Below, one piece after another: positions 35,444 through 44,195 of a stretch of 64,000 nucleotides of DNA (positions within the stretch are counted from its first letter, which is position 1; each line of letters begins with the position of its first letter). The notes under the pieces are model-generated. The model searched no databases. It was not told the origin of the DNA and saw only the letters and a program-made list of their open reading frames with translations. This DNA is from an uncultured Clostridia bacterium. GTDB taxonomy: Bacteria; Bacillota; Clostridia; Oscillospirales; Acutalibacteraceae. A program made the position numbers and the translations under genes. The DNA is taken from positions 62,001 through 126,000 of the forward strand of contig CALAEV010000024.1 in NCBI GenBank assembly GCA_937892525.1, read 5' to 3'.

Positions 35444-35532
35444 TTTTAGTACCTCGCTTAATTTATTATTACCCCATACGGAATTGCACCGTAGTCATTG
35501 AAACAATGCTCCTCTTTGAGTTAAGGGCGTAT

Positions 35533-36108
35533 TTATATATCTAATTTACGGAGTTTTCTGCGAATTCTTTGCAACGCATTATCCACAAATTTTTCATCAC
35601 AATCTAAAATATCTGCAATTTCAGAATATGAAAGACCAGCAATATTGAGTTTGAACACTTTTTTTTCTGATTTTGAAAAATTATTCTCAATAAAATCGTT
35701 AATCAAATCGAGTTGTTCATTAACTATTACAATTTCTTCAGGAGTTGGAGAATGAGAAAGCAAATCATTTTCATCTTCTAAAGAAACATAATACTGCAAA
35801 GGAAGATTTGATTTATTATTTGCTTTACGGATTGCAGAAAGCATTTTTCTGACAGCCAAAGTATTTGCGTATGTAGAAAACTGAACGCCAAGTTTTTCAT
35901 CAAAAGAATAAACTGCAGCTACAAACCCAATCATGCCCTCTTGGTAAAGGTCATCACTTTCAAGCCCATTAAGATTCTTAAAAGTAAGTGATTTCTGCAA
36001 TATTTTTTCTGAATATTTTTCAAGTAAAGTTGTAAGCGCTTCTGTATTTCCAGATTTTGCACGGGATACAAGAATATTATCATCAATAATATTATTTGAT
36101 AAGCCCAT
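35533..36108 (-). CDS. SigH-like sigma-70 family factor
   Basis: A 191-residue sigma factor with region 2 (DDLYQEGMIGFVAAVYSFDEKLGVQFSTYA) and region 4 (GLSYSEIADILDCDEKFVDNALQRIRRKL), short like SigH. The VDNALQRIRRKL end and the PTPEEIVIVNEQ linker resemble B. subtilis SigH, which initiates sporulation. I leave the symbol blank because a second, syntenic sigH may exist elsewhere. AGGTGA lies upstream of ATG 36108. Confidence 0.85.
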   Translation of the reverse strand: MGLSNNIIDDNILVSRAKSGNTEALTTLLEKYSEKILQKSLTFKNLNGLESDDLYQEGMIGFVAAVYSFDEKLGVQFSTYANTLAVRKMLSAIRKANNKSNLPLQYYVSLEDENDLLSHSPTPEEIVIVNEQLDLINDFIENNFSKSEKKVFKLNIAGLSYSEIADILDCDEKFVDNALQRIRRKLRKLDI

Positions 36109-36167
36109 GTCTTACAATTCACCTCAAAAATCATCTATTAGATAACACATATATAAATATTAAATAA

Positions 36168-36195
36168 ATTATAGCACAAAAAATTCAAATGTCAA
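36168..36195 (-). promoter_or_regulatory. Strong promoter of the SigH-like gene
   Basis: Perfect TTGACA (36190-36195), 16-base spacer, perfect TATAAT (36168-36173) on the minus strand, about 60 bases before the start. Confidence 0.75.
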
Positions 36196-36242
36196 CTAAA
36201 ATTTATGTATAATTTCCACAAAAGAAGTCGATTTTAGTCTGC

Positions 36243-36272
36243 AAAAAAGCCACAGATGAAATCTGTGGCTTT
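36243..36272 (-). terminator. Terminator after pgcA and the 31-residue peptide
   Basis: AAAGCCACAGAT (36246-36257) pairs perfectly with ATCTGTGGCTTT (36261-36272) and runs into TTTTTTGC on the minus strand. Confidence 0.88.
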
Positions 36273-36276
36273 AATT

Positions 36277-36372
36277 TTAAATAAACATTTGTAACAACAC
36301 AGTTGCAGTGCTACCAATCATAAGTATTGCAAGAAATATTGCAACACCTTTTATAAATTTTTCTCTATTCAT
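36277..36372 (-). CDS. 31-residue membrane peptide downstream of pgcA
   Basis: The open frame starts at ATG 36372, one base after the pgcA stop, with GGAG in the end of pgcA as RBS and a terminator right after its stop. The peptide has a cationic start (NREKFIKG) and one helix with the LAILMIGSTATVLL pattern. It resembles the DUF4044/Prli42 class of about 31-residue stress-related membrane peptides, but this is only a pattern resemblance. Confidence 0.6.
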   Translation of the reverse strand: MNREKFIKGVAIFLAILMIGSTATVLLQMFI

Positions 36373-36373
36373 T

Positions 36374-38092
36374 TTATACTCCTAAAAGTCCTTTCGCATC
36401 ATCGGCAATCAAGTTTGTAAGTGATTCTGCATCAACGCGATTTTCGGCGCAAGCAGTAATATAAACCTTAATTTTAGGTTCTGTGCCTGATGGACGAACA
36501 ATAACTTTACTATTATCCTGGAGGGAATATGAAAGCACATTTGACTTAGGAAGATTAATTACTACACTCTCCCCTGTTGTTGTGTCTTTTGTAACACTCT
36601 CTTTATAATCGGCAATTTTTACAACCTTTTTATCTGCAAAAGATTTTGGTGCATTCTCGCGAAGTGAGTTCATAATATCTGCCATCTTCTGCATTCCACT
36701 TGCACCTTCAAATGCAAAATTAAGGACAGTATTAAGATACATACCATACTTTTCGTAAATGCTATCCATAAATTCTTTGAGTGAAATTCCACGAAGTTTA
36801 TAAACTGCAGCCATTTCACAAATCATAAGAGATGCTACAACGGCATCTTTATCACGAGCGTGAATTCCACGAAGATAACCGTAAGATTCTTCCATACCAA
36901 CAACAAAGTTTCCCTCTTTGCCTTCTTTTTCGAGCTTTGTAATAAGTTCGCCTATATATTTGAAACCTGTAAGCAAATCGGCAACTTCTGCACCATATTC
37001 TTTACAAATTGCCTCAATAAGAGGTGTTGTAACTATAGATTTAACTACTACAGGATTTTGTGGTAATTTATTTTGTTCTTTAAGAGTAGAAAGAAGATAC
37101 TCGCAGAGCATTGCACCAACTTCATTACCTGTCATAAGAACATAATCATCACCGTCACGGACTGCAATACCTACACGGTCACAGTCAGGGTCGGTAGCAA
37201 TAAGTAAGTCAGCATCTGTTCCCTTTGCATTTTCAATAGCACATTCAAAAGCCTGACGAATTTCAGGGTTAGGATATGGACAGGTTGGGAAATTACCATC
37301 AGGTTTTTCCTGTTCTTTAACAACGGTTACATCAGTAATGCCTGCCATTTTAAGAACCTTACGAACTGGTTTATTACCTGCACCGTTAAGTGGTGTGTAA
37401 ACCAATTTGAGATTTGCTTTTTTTATTGAATCAGGATTTACAAGGCAAGAACTAACCTGTGCGTAGAACTCTTCATAAAGCCAATTTTCAATGAAATCAA
37501 CCATGTCTTCAGCAAGAGCATCTTCAAAGCTCATTGTTTTAACGCCTGTAAACATATCAATATTCTGAATATATTCATAAGTTTTTGCAGCTGCTTCATC
37601 AGTCATCTGATAACCATTAGGGTCGTAGCACTTAAATCCGTTATATTTTGACGGATTGTGGCTTGCAGTAATAATAATACCTGAAGAACATTCAAGGCGT
37701 CTTACTGCAAACGAAAGCATTGGTGTTGGCACAAGTTCAGGGTAGATATAGACTTTAATGCCATTAGCTGCTAAAACACCTGCTGCACTTTGTGCAAACT
37801 CTTTTGATTTAATTCTCGAATCATAAGCGATAGCAACTGAAGGATTTTCAAACACTTCATTAAGATAATCAGCAAGACCTTGGGTTGCCTGATTAACAGT
37901 ATAAACATTCATACGGTTTGTACCTGCACCGATAACTCCACGAAGTCCTGCAGTACCAAATTCAAGATTTTTATAAAAACGGTCAAGAATTGCTTCATTA
38001 TCGCCCTTAACACTTTCGAGTTCAGAAATTAAATCAGCATCTGCTGTTGCTGAAGAAAGCCATTGTTCATAAAGTTTGTTGATATCGTTCAC
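36374..38092 (-). CDS. Phosphoglucomutase/phosphomannomutase (PgcA type)
   Basis: A 572-residue alpha-D-phosphohexomutase. The catalytic phosphoserine loop is TASHNPSKYNGFK, metal loop DPDCDRVG, sugar-binding GMEESYGYLRG and phosphate-binding RPSGTEPKIKVY. The length matches PgcA, which converts glucose-6-P and glucose-1-P for UDP-glucose synthesis, feeding GalE. It starts at GTG 38092, seven bases after GGAGG. Confidence 0.95.
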   Translation of the reverse strand: MNDINKLYEQWLSSATADADLISELESVKGDNEAILDRFYKNLEFGTAGLRGVIGAGTNRMNVYTVNQATQGLADYLNEVFENPSVAIAYDSRIKSKEFAQSAAGVLAANGIKVYIYPELVPTPMLSFAVRRLECSSGIIITASHNPSKYNGFKCYDPNGYQMTDEAAAKTYEYIQNIDMFTGVKTMSFEDALAEDMVDFIENWLYEEFYAQVSSCLVNPDSIKKANLKLVYTPLNGAGNKPVRKVLKMAGITDVTVVKEQEKPDGNFPTCPYPNPEIRQAFECAIENAKGTDADLLIATDPDCDRVGIAVRDGDDYVLMTGNEVGAMLCEYLLSTLKEQNKLPQNPVVVKSIVTTPLIEAICKEYGAEVADLLTGFKYIGELITKLEKEGKEGNFVVGMEESYGYLRGIHARDKDAVVASLMICEMAAVYKLRGISLKEFMDSIYEKYGMYLNTVLNFAFEGASGMQKMADIMNSLRENAPKSFADKKVVKIADYKESVTKDTTTGESVVINLPKSNVLSYSLQDNSKVIVRPSGTEPKIKVYITACAENRVDAESLTNLIADDAKGLLGV

Positions 38093-38174
38093 AACAATAC
38101 CTCCTAAATTTAACTATATATATTTTACGCTAATTGAATGCAAAAGTAAATACAAAATATATATTATTTTTATG

Positions 38175-38204
38175 TTGAAAATATGATGTTATTTATTGTA
38201 TAAT
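38175..38204 (+). promoter_or_regulatory. Promoter of the comM/yifB gene
   Basis: TTGAAA (38175-38180), 18 bases, TATAAT (38199-38204). Confidence 0.6.
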
Positions 38205-38232
38205 TGAATAAATTATTTATGGGGTGATTATT

Positions 38233-39759
38233 TTGTTTGCAAAGGTAACAAGCCTTGGACTTTTTGGAATGGAAGCCTACAAAGTTATTGTTGAAGCTGA
38301 CATTTCAGGTGGACTTCCACGATTTGATATTGTTGGACTTCCTGATACTGCTGTTTCAGAAAGTCGCGAAAGAGTGCGCTCTGCAATAAAAAACGCAAAT
38401 CTTCAATACCCTGTAAGCAGAATAACCGTAAACCTTGCCCCTGCTGATATGAAAAAAGAAGGTCCTCTTTATGACTTACCTATTTTAATATCATTACTTT
38501 GTGCAAATGAACAGCTTAAAGGTGTTACTGATGATATGGCGTTCATTGGTGAACTGTCTCTTGATGGTGAACTTCGTAAGGTAAATGGTGTTTTACCAAT
38601 GGTGCTTTGCGCTAAGAAGAATGGTATTAAAAAGATTTTTATACCAAATGACAATATTAATGAAGGTGCCGTTGTTCAAGGAATTGAAGTTTACCCTGTA
38701 AAAACCGTATTCCAGTTATTAAAACATCTTACCGGTATGGAAGAAATTCAACCTGTTACATCTGACAGCTATACAGAATACTATAATCCTGTTAATATTC
38801 CTGATTTTGCAGATGTACGTGGTCAGGAAGAAGTTAAACGAGCATTAGAAATTGCTGCTGCCGGCGGACATAATGTACTTATGATTGGCCCTCCTGGTTC
38901 AGGTAAAAGCATGCTTGCTAAAAGGATGCCATCAATATTGCCTGATATGACTTTTGATGAATCAATTGAAACAACAAATATTTATTCAATTGCAGGTGCA
39001 TTACCAAGTGGCATTTCACTTATTCGTTCAAGACCATTCCGTTCACCTCACCATACCGTGTCCCCTGCTGGACTTTCTGGTGGTGGCGCAATCCCAAGGC
39101 CTGGTGAAGTATCACTTGCTCACAATGGCGTACTATTTCTTGACGAGTTGCCAGAATTCACAAGAAATACTCTTGAAGTATTACGCCAACCTATTGAAGA
39201 TGGTGTTATAAGTATTTCAAGAGCTATGGCTAAATTTCAATACCCTTGTTCAGTTATGATGATTTGTGCTATGAATCCGTGCCCTTGTGGGTATTATGGG
39301 CATCCTACACGCCCTTGCACTTGTTCAAACGGTGCAGCACAAAGATATTTGAATCGTGTGAGTGGTCCACTTATTGACAGACTTGACATACACATCAACG
39401 TACCACCTGTTGATTTTGAAAATCTTTCAGGGAATCAAAAAGCAGAGCCATCAAGTGAAATTAAAAAACGTGTTGAAAAAGCGAGAGCAATTCAACATAA
39501 GCGTTTTGAAGGCACAAAAATTACTTGTAATGCAAAAATGGATGCTGCAAGCACGAGAAAATATTGTATTATGACTGAAAATGCTTTATTTATACTTAAA
39601 ACTGCGTTTGAAAGACTTTCACTTTCTGCACGTGCTTATGATAAAGTTTTGAGAATTGCAAGAACTATTGCAGACCTTGATAATGCAGAAGAAATTGATA
39701 CAAAGCACATTACCGAAGCTATTCAATACAGAAGTTTTGACAGAAATTTTGATGAATAA
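38233..39759 (+). CDS. comM: YifB/ComM family Mg-chelatase-like AAA+ protein
   Basis: A 508-residue protein with an N-terminal Lon-like/ChlI-like domain (GGLPRFDIVGLPDTAVSESRERVRSAIKN) and an AAA+ module with Walker A GPPGSGKSMLA, Walker B LFLDELPEF and a C-terminal domain with a zinc-like cysteine set in NPCPCGYYGHPTRPCTC. ComM is a branch-migration helicase in natural transformation of Gram-negatives. The start is TTG 38233 after GGGGTGAT; the earlier GTG at 38224 overlaps that RBS. Confidence 0.9.
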   Translation: MFAKVTSLGLFGMEAYKVIVEADISGGLPRFDIVGLPDTAVSESRERVRSAIKNANLQYPVSRITVNLAPADMKKEGPLYDLPILISLLCANEQLKGVTDDMAFIGELSLDGELRKVNGVLPMVLCAKKNGIKKIFIPNDNINEGAVVQGIEVYPVKTVFQLLKHLTGMEEIQPVTSDSYTEYYNPVNIPDFADVRGQEEVKRALEIAAAGGHNVLMIGPPGSGKSMLAKRMPSILPDMTFDESIETTNIYSIAGALPSGISLIRSRPFRSPHHTVSPAGLSGGGAIPRPGEVSLAHNGVLFLDELPEFTRNTLEVLRQPIEDGVISISRAMAKFQYPCSVMMICAMNPCPCGYYGHPTRPCTCSNGAAQRYLNRVSGPLIDRLDIHINVPPVDFENLSGNQKAEPSSEIKKRVEKARAIQHKRFEGTKITCNAKMDAASTRKYCIMTENALFILKTAFERLSLSARAYDKVLRIARTIADLDNAEEIDTKHITEAIQYRSFDRNFDE

Positions 39760-39763
39760 ACTA

Positions 39764-39796
39764 AAATCCCCTACTCTTACGAGTAAGGGATTTTTT
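39764..39796 (+). terminator. Terminator between comM and thiT
   Basis: AAATCCCCTACTC pairs with GAGTAAGGGATTT (39765-39793), one mismatch and TTAC loop, then a T tract. Confidence 0.8.
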
Positions 39797-39798
39797 AT

Positions 39799-40455
39799 TT
39801 ATGCTCTAGTTTTTGTTATTTGTGGAATTTTACTGATTACAACAGCAACTATTGTTGTAATTATAATTTCAGGAATCATATAAAATCCGTTATAAACTAT
39901 TGAATATACAAGTGAAAGTCCGTTACCACTGAATGTATTCATAATTGTTTCACCCCAAGAGTAAAAGCCTTCTTGCGTGAAGAACCATTCTGCCCAAGTT
40001 CCAAAAAGAACATAACCTGAAACAATATGACACATATAACGAAGCAAAAGGACTGTAAAAGCACCCAAAGGTAATGAGATATAATCCTTTTTAATTACTT
40101 TTTTATACATAGCAGAAAGTCCCAGAACTGTATATGCAAGTATGTAGTCAAATATAAACATAAGTGCGATATTTAACAAACTGCCAAGGTACTCGTCAGA
40201 AGTTGGTAAAATCATTTTACTGATTGTGCTAACACCCATAACCATTTGTACTAACGAATAAATAAAACCTGTAATAAGTCCTTTACCCATACCATACTTC
40301 CAAGCTACAAGTACAACAGGAAGCATACTGACGATTGTGATTTGTCCACCAAATGTCATTTCTGGAATAATAGATTTTGAAACCAATTCCAGAACTGCAG
40401 AAAGAGCAATCATTATTGCACTTTCAACCAACCAATATAAATTTTTCTTTTTCAT
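39799..40455 (-). CDS. thiT: Thiamine-specific ECF transporter S component ThiT
   Basis: A 218-residue six-helix membrane protein. The thiamine-binding loop GTWAEWFF at about residue 153 and the GFIYSLVQMVMG helix match ThiT. It would use a shared ECF energizing module, which is not in this window. The TPP riboswitch directly upstream supports thiamine as the substrate. GGAG precedes ATG 40455. Confidence 0.94.
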   Translation of the reverse strand: MKKKNLYWLVESAIMIALSAVLELVSKSIIPEMTFGGQITIVSMLPVVLVAWKYGMGKGLITGFIYSLVQMVMGVSTISKMILPTSDEYLGSLLNIALMFIFDYILAYTVLGLSAMYKKVIKKDYISLPLGAFTVLLLRYMCHIVSGYVLFGTWAEWFFTQEGFYSWGETIMNTFSGNGLSLVYSIVYNGFYMIPEIIITTIVAVVISKIPQITKTRA

Positions 40456-40472
40456 TCAATATCATCTCCAAA

Positions 40473-40509
40473 TAAAAAAATTCAGCCAAGGAATACCGCA
40501 AGGCTGAAT
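40473..40509 (-). terminator. Riboswitch-controlled terminator before thiT
   Basis: ATTCAGCC (40480-40487) pairs with GGCTGAAT (40502-40509) and is followed by a TTTTTTT tract on the minus strand. It is the expression platform of the TPP riboswitch. Confidence 0.85.
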
Positions 40510-40510
40510 G

Positions 40511-40608
40511 AAGAATTTCCTACGCCGGCATTATCCGTATCAGGTTCAATGGTCAAGAGTGGTTTAACTCTAATCTCAGCCGACTTACCGTCAGCACCCA
40601 TAATATTG
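40511..40608 (-). promoter_or_regulatory. TPP (THI-box) riboswitch
   Basis: On the minus strand the element has the conserved parts in order: GGGTGC near 40596-40601, GGCTGAGA (40574-40581), TTGAACCTGAT (40539-40549), then GGATAATGCCGGCGTAGGAA (40517-40536). These match the TPP aptamer core. It would stop transcription of thiT when thiamine pyrophosphate is high. Confidence 0.95.
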
Positions 40609-40628
40609 AATTTTCTTGGCTTGATTAC

Positions 40629-40656
40629 ATTATACACCCTTATTATCAGTTGTCAA
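40629..40656 (-). promoter_or_regulatory. Promoter of thiT riboswitch RNA
   Basis: Perfect TTGACA (40651-40656) and TATAAT (40629-40634) with 16-base spacing. The -35 lies inside the 3' end of recD2. Confidence 0.75.
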
Positions 40657-42847
40657 GCATAAAATGCTTCAAAGCCGAATATCGAAGTTGTGTTTTGTTA
40701 TTATCTATCATACTGTTAAGACAACCTGTTGTGCCAACAAGAATTAACAGTTTTTTTGCTCTCGTAACAGCAGTATAGAGAAGATTTCTGTAACAGAGTT
40801 TATTATTTACCGAAATCATTGGAATTACAACTGCATCAAACTCACTACCCTGGCTTTTGTGTACTGTTACTGCATAAGCAAGTTCAATTTCAACAAGTTG
40901 TTCTTTTGTGTATGTGGCGCGTTTACCTGAAAAGTCTATCACAATAGCATCGTGAGCAATATCTATAATTTCAATAAAACCGATATCACCATTAAAAATA
41001 CCGTCGCCCTCGTCGCTTTGTGATTCCCAATGAATATTATAATTATTCTTGGTTTGCATAACCTTATCGCCTTCACGGAATATACGATATCCAGTATTAT
41101 ACTCGGCTTTACCTTTTTCTGACGGATTAAGAGCTTCTTGTAATACCTGATTAAGATTTACTGTGCCCGTATCACCTTTTTTAGATGGACAAAGCACTTG
41201 AATCTGCGTTGCTGGGTCAAAGCCGTAAGCATCAGGTAATCTTTTTGTGCAAAGTTCCTTAATAGTACGTACCGCATCAAGAGGATAATGACGATTCATA
41301 AAGAAAAAGTCACCATCTTTATAATCGGTTTCAATATGCTCACCATTAACAATTGCGTGGGCATTTTTGACGATATTACTATTCATAGCCTGACGAAAAA
41401 TTTCTTTAAGCTCAACCACAGGCATAAGTCCACTTTCAATTAAATCCTTTAACACATTACCAGCACTTACAGATGGTAACTGGTCGCTATCACCTACCAT
41501 TATAAGTCGGCAACCAAGAGGAAGTGCTTCTAAAAGACTTGAAAACAAGAAAACATCTACCATTGACATTTCATCAACAATAACAGCCTGACAATCAAGA
41601 GGATTACGAAGATTACGCTTAAAAACTGGTTTATCCCCCTCACCCCACTCAACCTCTAAAAGTCGGTGGATTGTTGTTGCAGTTCTACCTGTTGCCTCGG
41701 TCATTCTTTGCGCAGCCCTACCTGTTGGGGCACAAAGAGCTATATCAAGATAATCTTTTTCAAACATATTGATAATACCATTAAGAGTTGTGGTTTTACC
41801 TGTACCAGGACCACCTGTTAATATAAGAATACCTTTATTAACTGCAGTCGCAATTGCCTCTTTTTGTTTTTCGGCATATTCAATATGCGAGGATTTTTCA
41901 ATTTTAGCTATGTATTTATTTACATCAATTGGATTTTCAGGTGGATATTTAATTAAAACATTAAGTCTTTTTGCAATTGATTTTTCAGCGTTATAAGCAT
42001 CAGGTAAGAACACAAAATCACGGTTACCGATTTTTTCGCATACAAGTCTTTTTGTGCTTAAAAGATTATCAATTGCAATTTCAATGTTTTCTCTGCTTTC
42101 ACCTAACAAATCACCTGATGGTACGAATAATTTTTCAAGTGGCAAACAGGTATGACCATTATAAAAATTATGCGTAACCACATAAAGTACGCCTGCCTCA
42201 ATTCTGTATTTAGAATTTGGTTTATTAGGTAACATATCAGCAATCTGTTCTGCTCTTTCAAAGGATATTCTGTTGTCACCCTCACAAAGAATATAGGGGT
42301 TATTTTCAATAATTTCGACTGCATTTTTGCCTAATTTATCAAAAGCAGTAATACATTCGCTTGTTTTTAAACCATATTTTGAAAGTGCCATAATCAACGC
42401 TCTTGTTGAACATTGGGCATTATATTCTTTACCGATTTTTTTTGCTTTTTCAAGTGAAATACCCTTGATTTCTGCAAGTCTTTCAGGCTCATACTGTAAT
42501 ATATCGAAGGTATTTTCTCCGAATCGGTCAATAATTTTAAGCGCAGTTGATTCTCTTATTCCCTTAACTGCACCACTTGCAAGATAATGATATAAATCTT
42601 CAATGGATTCGGGCATAAGTGCATTGCAGAAATCAGCCTTAAACTGTCTGCCATATACGGAATGATATACATAATCTCCTACGATTTCAACACGGTCGCC
42701 CATTTTCAAATCAGCAACAGTACCTACAACAGTAAGCTCTTCTTCATCATTATCTACTACAAAAACAGTATAACCATTCACGTCATTATGATAGGTTATA
42801 TCAGTAACTGTACCCATTATTTTGATTTTTGTTTCAAACTCTTCCAT
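40646..42847 (-). CDS. recD2: RecD2-like DNA helicase
   Basis: A 733-residue superfamily 1B 5'-3' helicase. The long N-terminal part has helix-hairpin-helix repeats (IKGISLEKAKKIG). The motor has Walker A LTGGPGTGKTTTLNG, motif II VIVDEMSMVDV, GDSDQLPSVSAG (III), and C-terminal VHKSQGSEFDAVVIPM and YTAVTRAKKLLILVG. RecD2 acts in DNA repair outside RecBCD. ATG 42847 follows AAGGA; the frame begins at a TTG one codon before. Confidence 0.94.
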   Translation of the reverse strand: MEEFETKIKIMGTVTDITYHNDVNGYTVFVVDNDEEELTVVGTVADLKMGDRVEIVGDYVYHSVYGRQFKADFCNALMPESIEDLYHYLASGAVKGIRESTALKIIDRFGENTFDILQYEPERLAEIKGISLEKAKKIGKEYNAQCSTRALIMALSKYGLKTSECITAFDKLGKNAVEIIENNPYILCEGDNRISFERAEQIADMLPNKPNSKYRIEAGVLYVVTHNFYNGHTCLPLEKLFVPSGDLLGESRENIEIAIDNLLSTKRLVCEKIGNRDFVFLPDAYNAEKSIAKRLNVLIKYPPENPIDVNKYIAKIEKSSHIEYAEKQKEAIATAVNKGILILTGGPGTGKTTTLNGIINMFEKDYLDIALCAPTGRAAQRMTEATGRTATTIHRLLEVEWGEGDKPVFKRNLRNPLDCQAVIVDEMSMVDVFLFSSLLEALPLGCRLIMVGDSDQLPSVSAGNVLKDLIESGLMPVVELKEIFRQAMNSNIVKNAHAIVNGEHIETDYKDGDFFFMNRHYPLDAVRTIKELCTKRLPDAYGFDPATQIQVLCPSKKGDTGTVNLNQVLQEALNPSEKGKAEYNTGYRIFREGDKVMQTKNNYNIHWESQSDEGDGIFNGDIGFIEIIDIAHDAIVIDFSGKRATYTKEQLVEIELAYAVTVHKSQGSEFDAVVIPMISVNNKLCYRNLLYTAVTRAKKLLILVGTTGCLNSMIDNNKTQLRYSALKHFMLDN

Positions 42848-43178
42848 CAAAGTAATCCTTTAAATAATCTTTTGGGACAAGATAAATCCCATTACTTTCT
42901 TTGCAGATTTCCAGTAATTCTAATTTTTCGCTCTCTTTAATACCTGAATCAAGCACTACAACTTTAGAACAATAATCTTCACCCAATAAATTAAGTTTAA
43001 TCCTTGTTCCGTAAGCTTTTTTGCGTACATTTTTTGTATTCTGATTACAAGGTAAAATTATGTAATATATTCCATCACTTTTAGGTATTAACAATTTTAA
43101 CATAATAATATAACAAATTGCAACTGTTCCTAAAAGAGTCAGGAACAAAAAAACGGACCCTACAAATGCGTCTAACAT
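42834..43178 (-). CDS. Hypothetical membrane protein upstream of recD2
   Basis: A 114-residue protein with one hydrophobic segment at about 5-30 (AFVGSVFLFLTLLGTVAICYIIML) and a soluble part with a possible small alpha/beta domain. GAGGTGAT precedes ATG 43178 and its stop overlaps the recD2 start by 14 bases. The family is not recognised. Translational coupling suggests coexpression with recD2. Confidence 0.65.
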   Translation of the reverse strand: MLDAFVGSVFLFLTLLGTVAICYIIMLKLLIPKSDGIYYIILPCNQNTKNVRKKAYGTRIKLNLLGEDYCSKVVVLDSGIKESEKLELLEICKESNGIYLVPKDYLKDYFDGRV

Positions 43179-43228
43179 AAAAAATCACCTCAACACATTA
43201 TATGGGGTTCGTTGTTTTTGGTTAAAAA

Positions 43229-43559
43229 TGAGTAGGTCTGTAAGCCGAGTTCTGTCGTTTAAGGCAATTATCTATCTGCGACACATATTGCTATGTGCCT
43301 TATAGCCATCTGTCGAAGTATTTGCCCAGCTGACAACTTCAGTCGATGTTGCATCGGGTAGGGTTTGCTCAGCCGTTACATCTCTGCAACGCTGGTGAGC
43401 TCTTACCTCGCCTTTCCACCCTTACCACAAAAAGTGGCGGTAATTTTCTATGCACTTTCCCTAAGGTCACCCTCGGCGGCCGTTAGCCGTTACCCTGCTG
43501 TATGATGCTCGGACTTTCCTCACAAATCAAAGATTTGCGCAACTGCCCAACCTACTCAT
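43229..43559 (-). ncRNA. rnpB: RNase P RNA, class A
   Basis: The minus strand begins TGAGTAGGTTGGGC and ends CCTACTCA, the closing stem P1. It contains GAGGAAAGTCCGAGC (the universal CR-I/P4 strand), TGCAGAGATGTAACGG and ACAGAACTCGGCTTA (the conserved 3' P4 strand). The RNA cleaves tRNA precursors together with RnpA. Its 3' end runs into a T tract. Confidence 0.96.
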
Positions 43560-43583
43560 TATTAAATTTAATTCAAATAGTTA

Positions 43584-44186
43584 TCATTCAAATTTCTCGT
43601 TAAGATAAACTCCGTCTTTTTTGATTTTAATGAGTTTTTCACCATCAACAAGAAAAACTGTTTTTGATATATCCATCATTGGTTTATCGCTCATTGAATC
43701 AGTATAGAATTCATCAATTTCTACATCACCATAAACATCACGGAACATTTTCACCTTATTCTCATGATAACAGATTTCGCCAATTTCGCCTGTTTTTGCA
43801 TCGAGCTCTGTAGAAATTACGTTTTTAACGCCAAGACGGTTTGTCATTATGCTTAAAAGACAATATGGGCAAGCAGAAAGAATAACATCATCTTCTTTTT
43901 TGATTTTAGGGTAAAAGGATTTAATATTTTTTTGATTTATATCCCAAAAATGTTCGAAATCTTTCTGAATGTTTTCTATTCGCTCAAAATAATCCTTAAC
44001 ATAAGAAGCGTATTCTGTTTTAACCTCTTCAATGGTAATAAGGTGACGTTTATATCGCATAAAACCTTCCATAAACTTTGGAACAAATTTTGCAACACCT
44101 TTAGGGTCTCTCTTTAAATAATAAAGAAAGATATCCATTCCGCTTTCGCCATCATAAATTGTATTATCAAAATCAAATACTCTCAT
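43584..44186 (-). CDS. HAD-IB family hydrolase
   Basis: A 200-residue HAD phosphatase with motif I VFDFDNTIYDGE, motif II serine in LSACPYCL, motif III Lys in ENKVKMF and DSMSDKPM as motif IV. The layout resembles SerB-like phosphoserine phosphatases, and serB is missing from the serCA operon, so this is one candidate. The substrate is not shown. RBS AAGGGG is before ATG 44186. Confidence 0.88.
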   Translation of the reverse strand: MRVFDFDNTIYDGESGMDIFLYYLKRDPKGVAKFVPKFMEGFMRYKRHLITIEEVKTEYASYVKDYFERIENIQKDFEHFWDINQKNIKSFYPKIKKEDDVILSACPYCLLSIMTNRLGVKNVISTELDAKTGEIGEICYHENKVKMFRDVYGDVEIDEFYTDSMSDKPMMDISKTVFLVDGEKLIKIKKDGVYLNEKFE

Positions 44187-44195
44187 AAAATCCCC

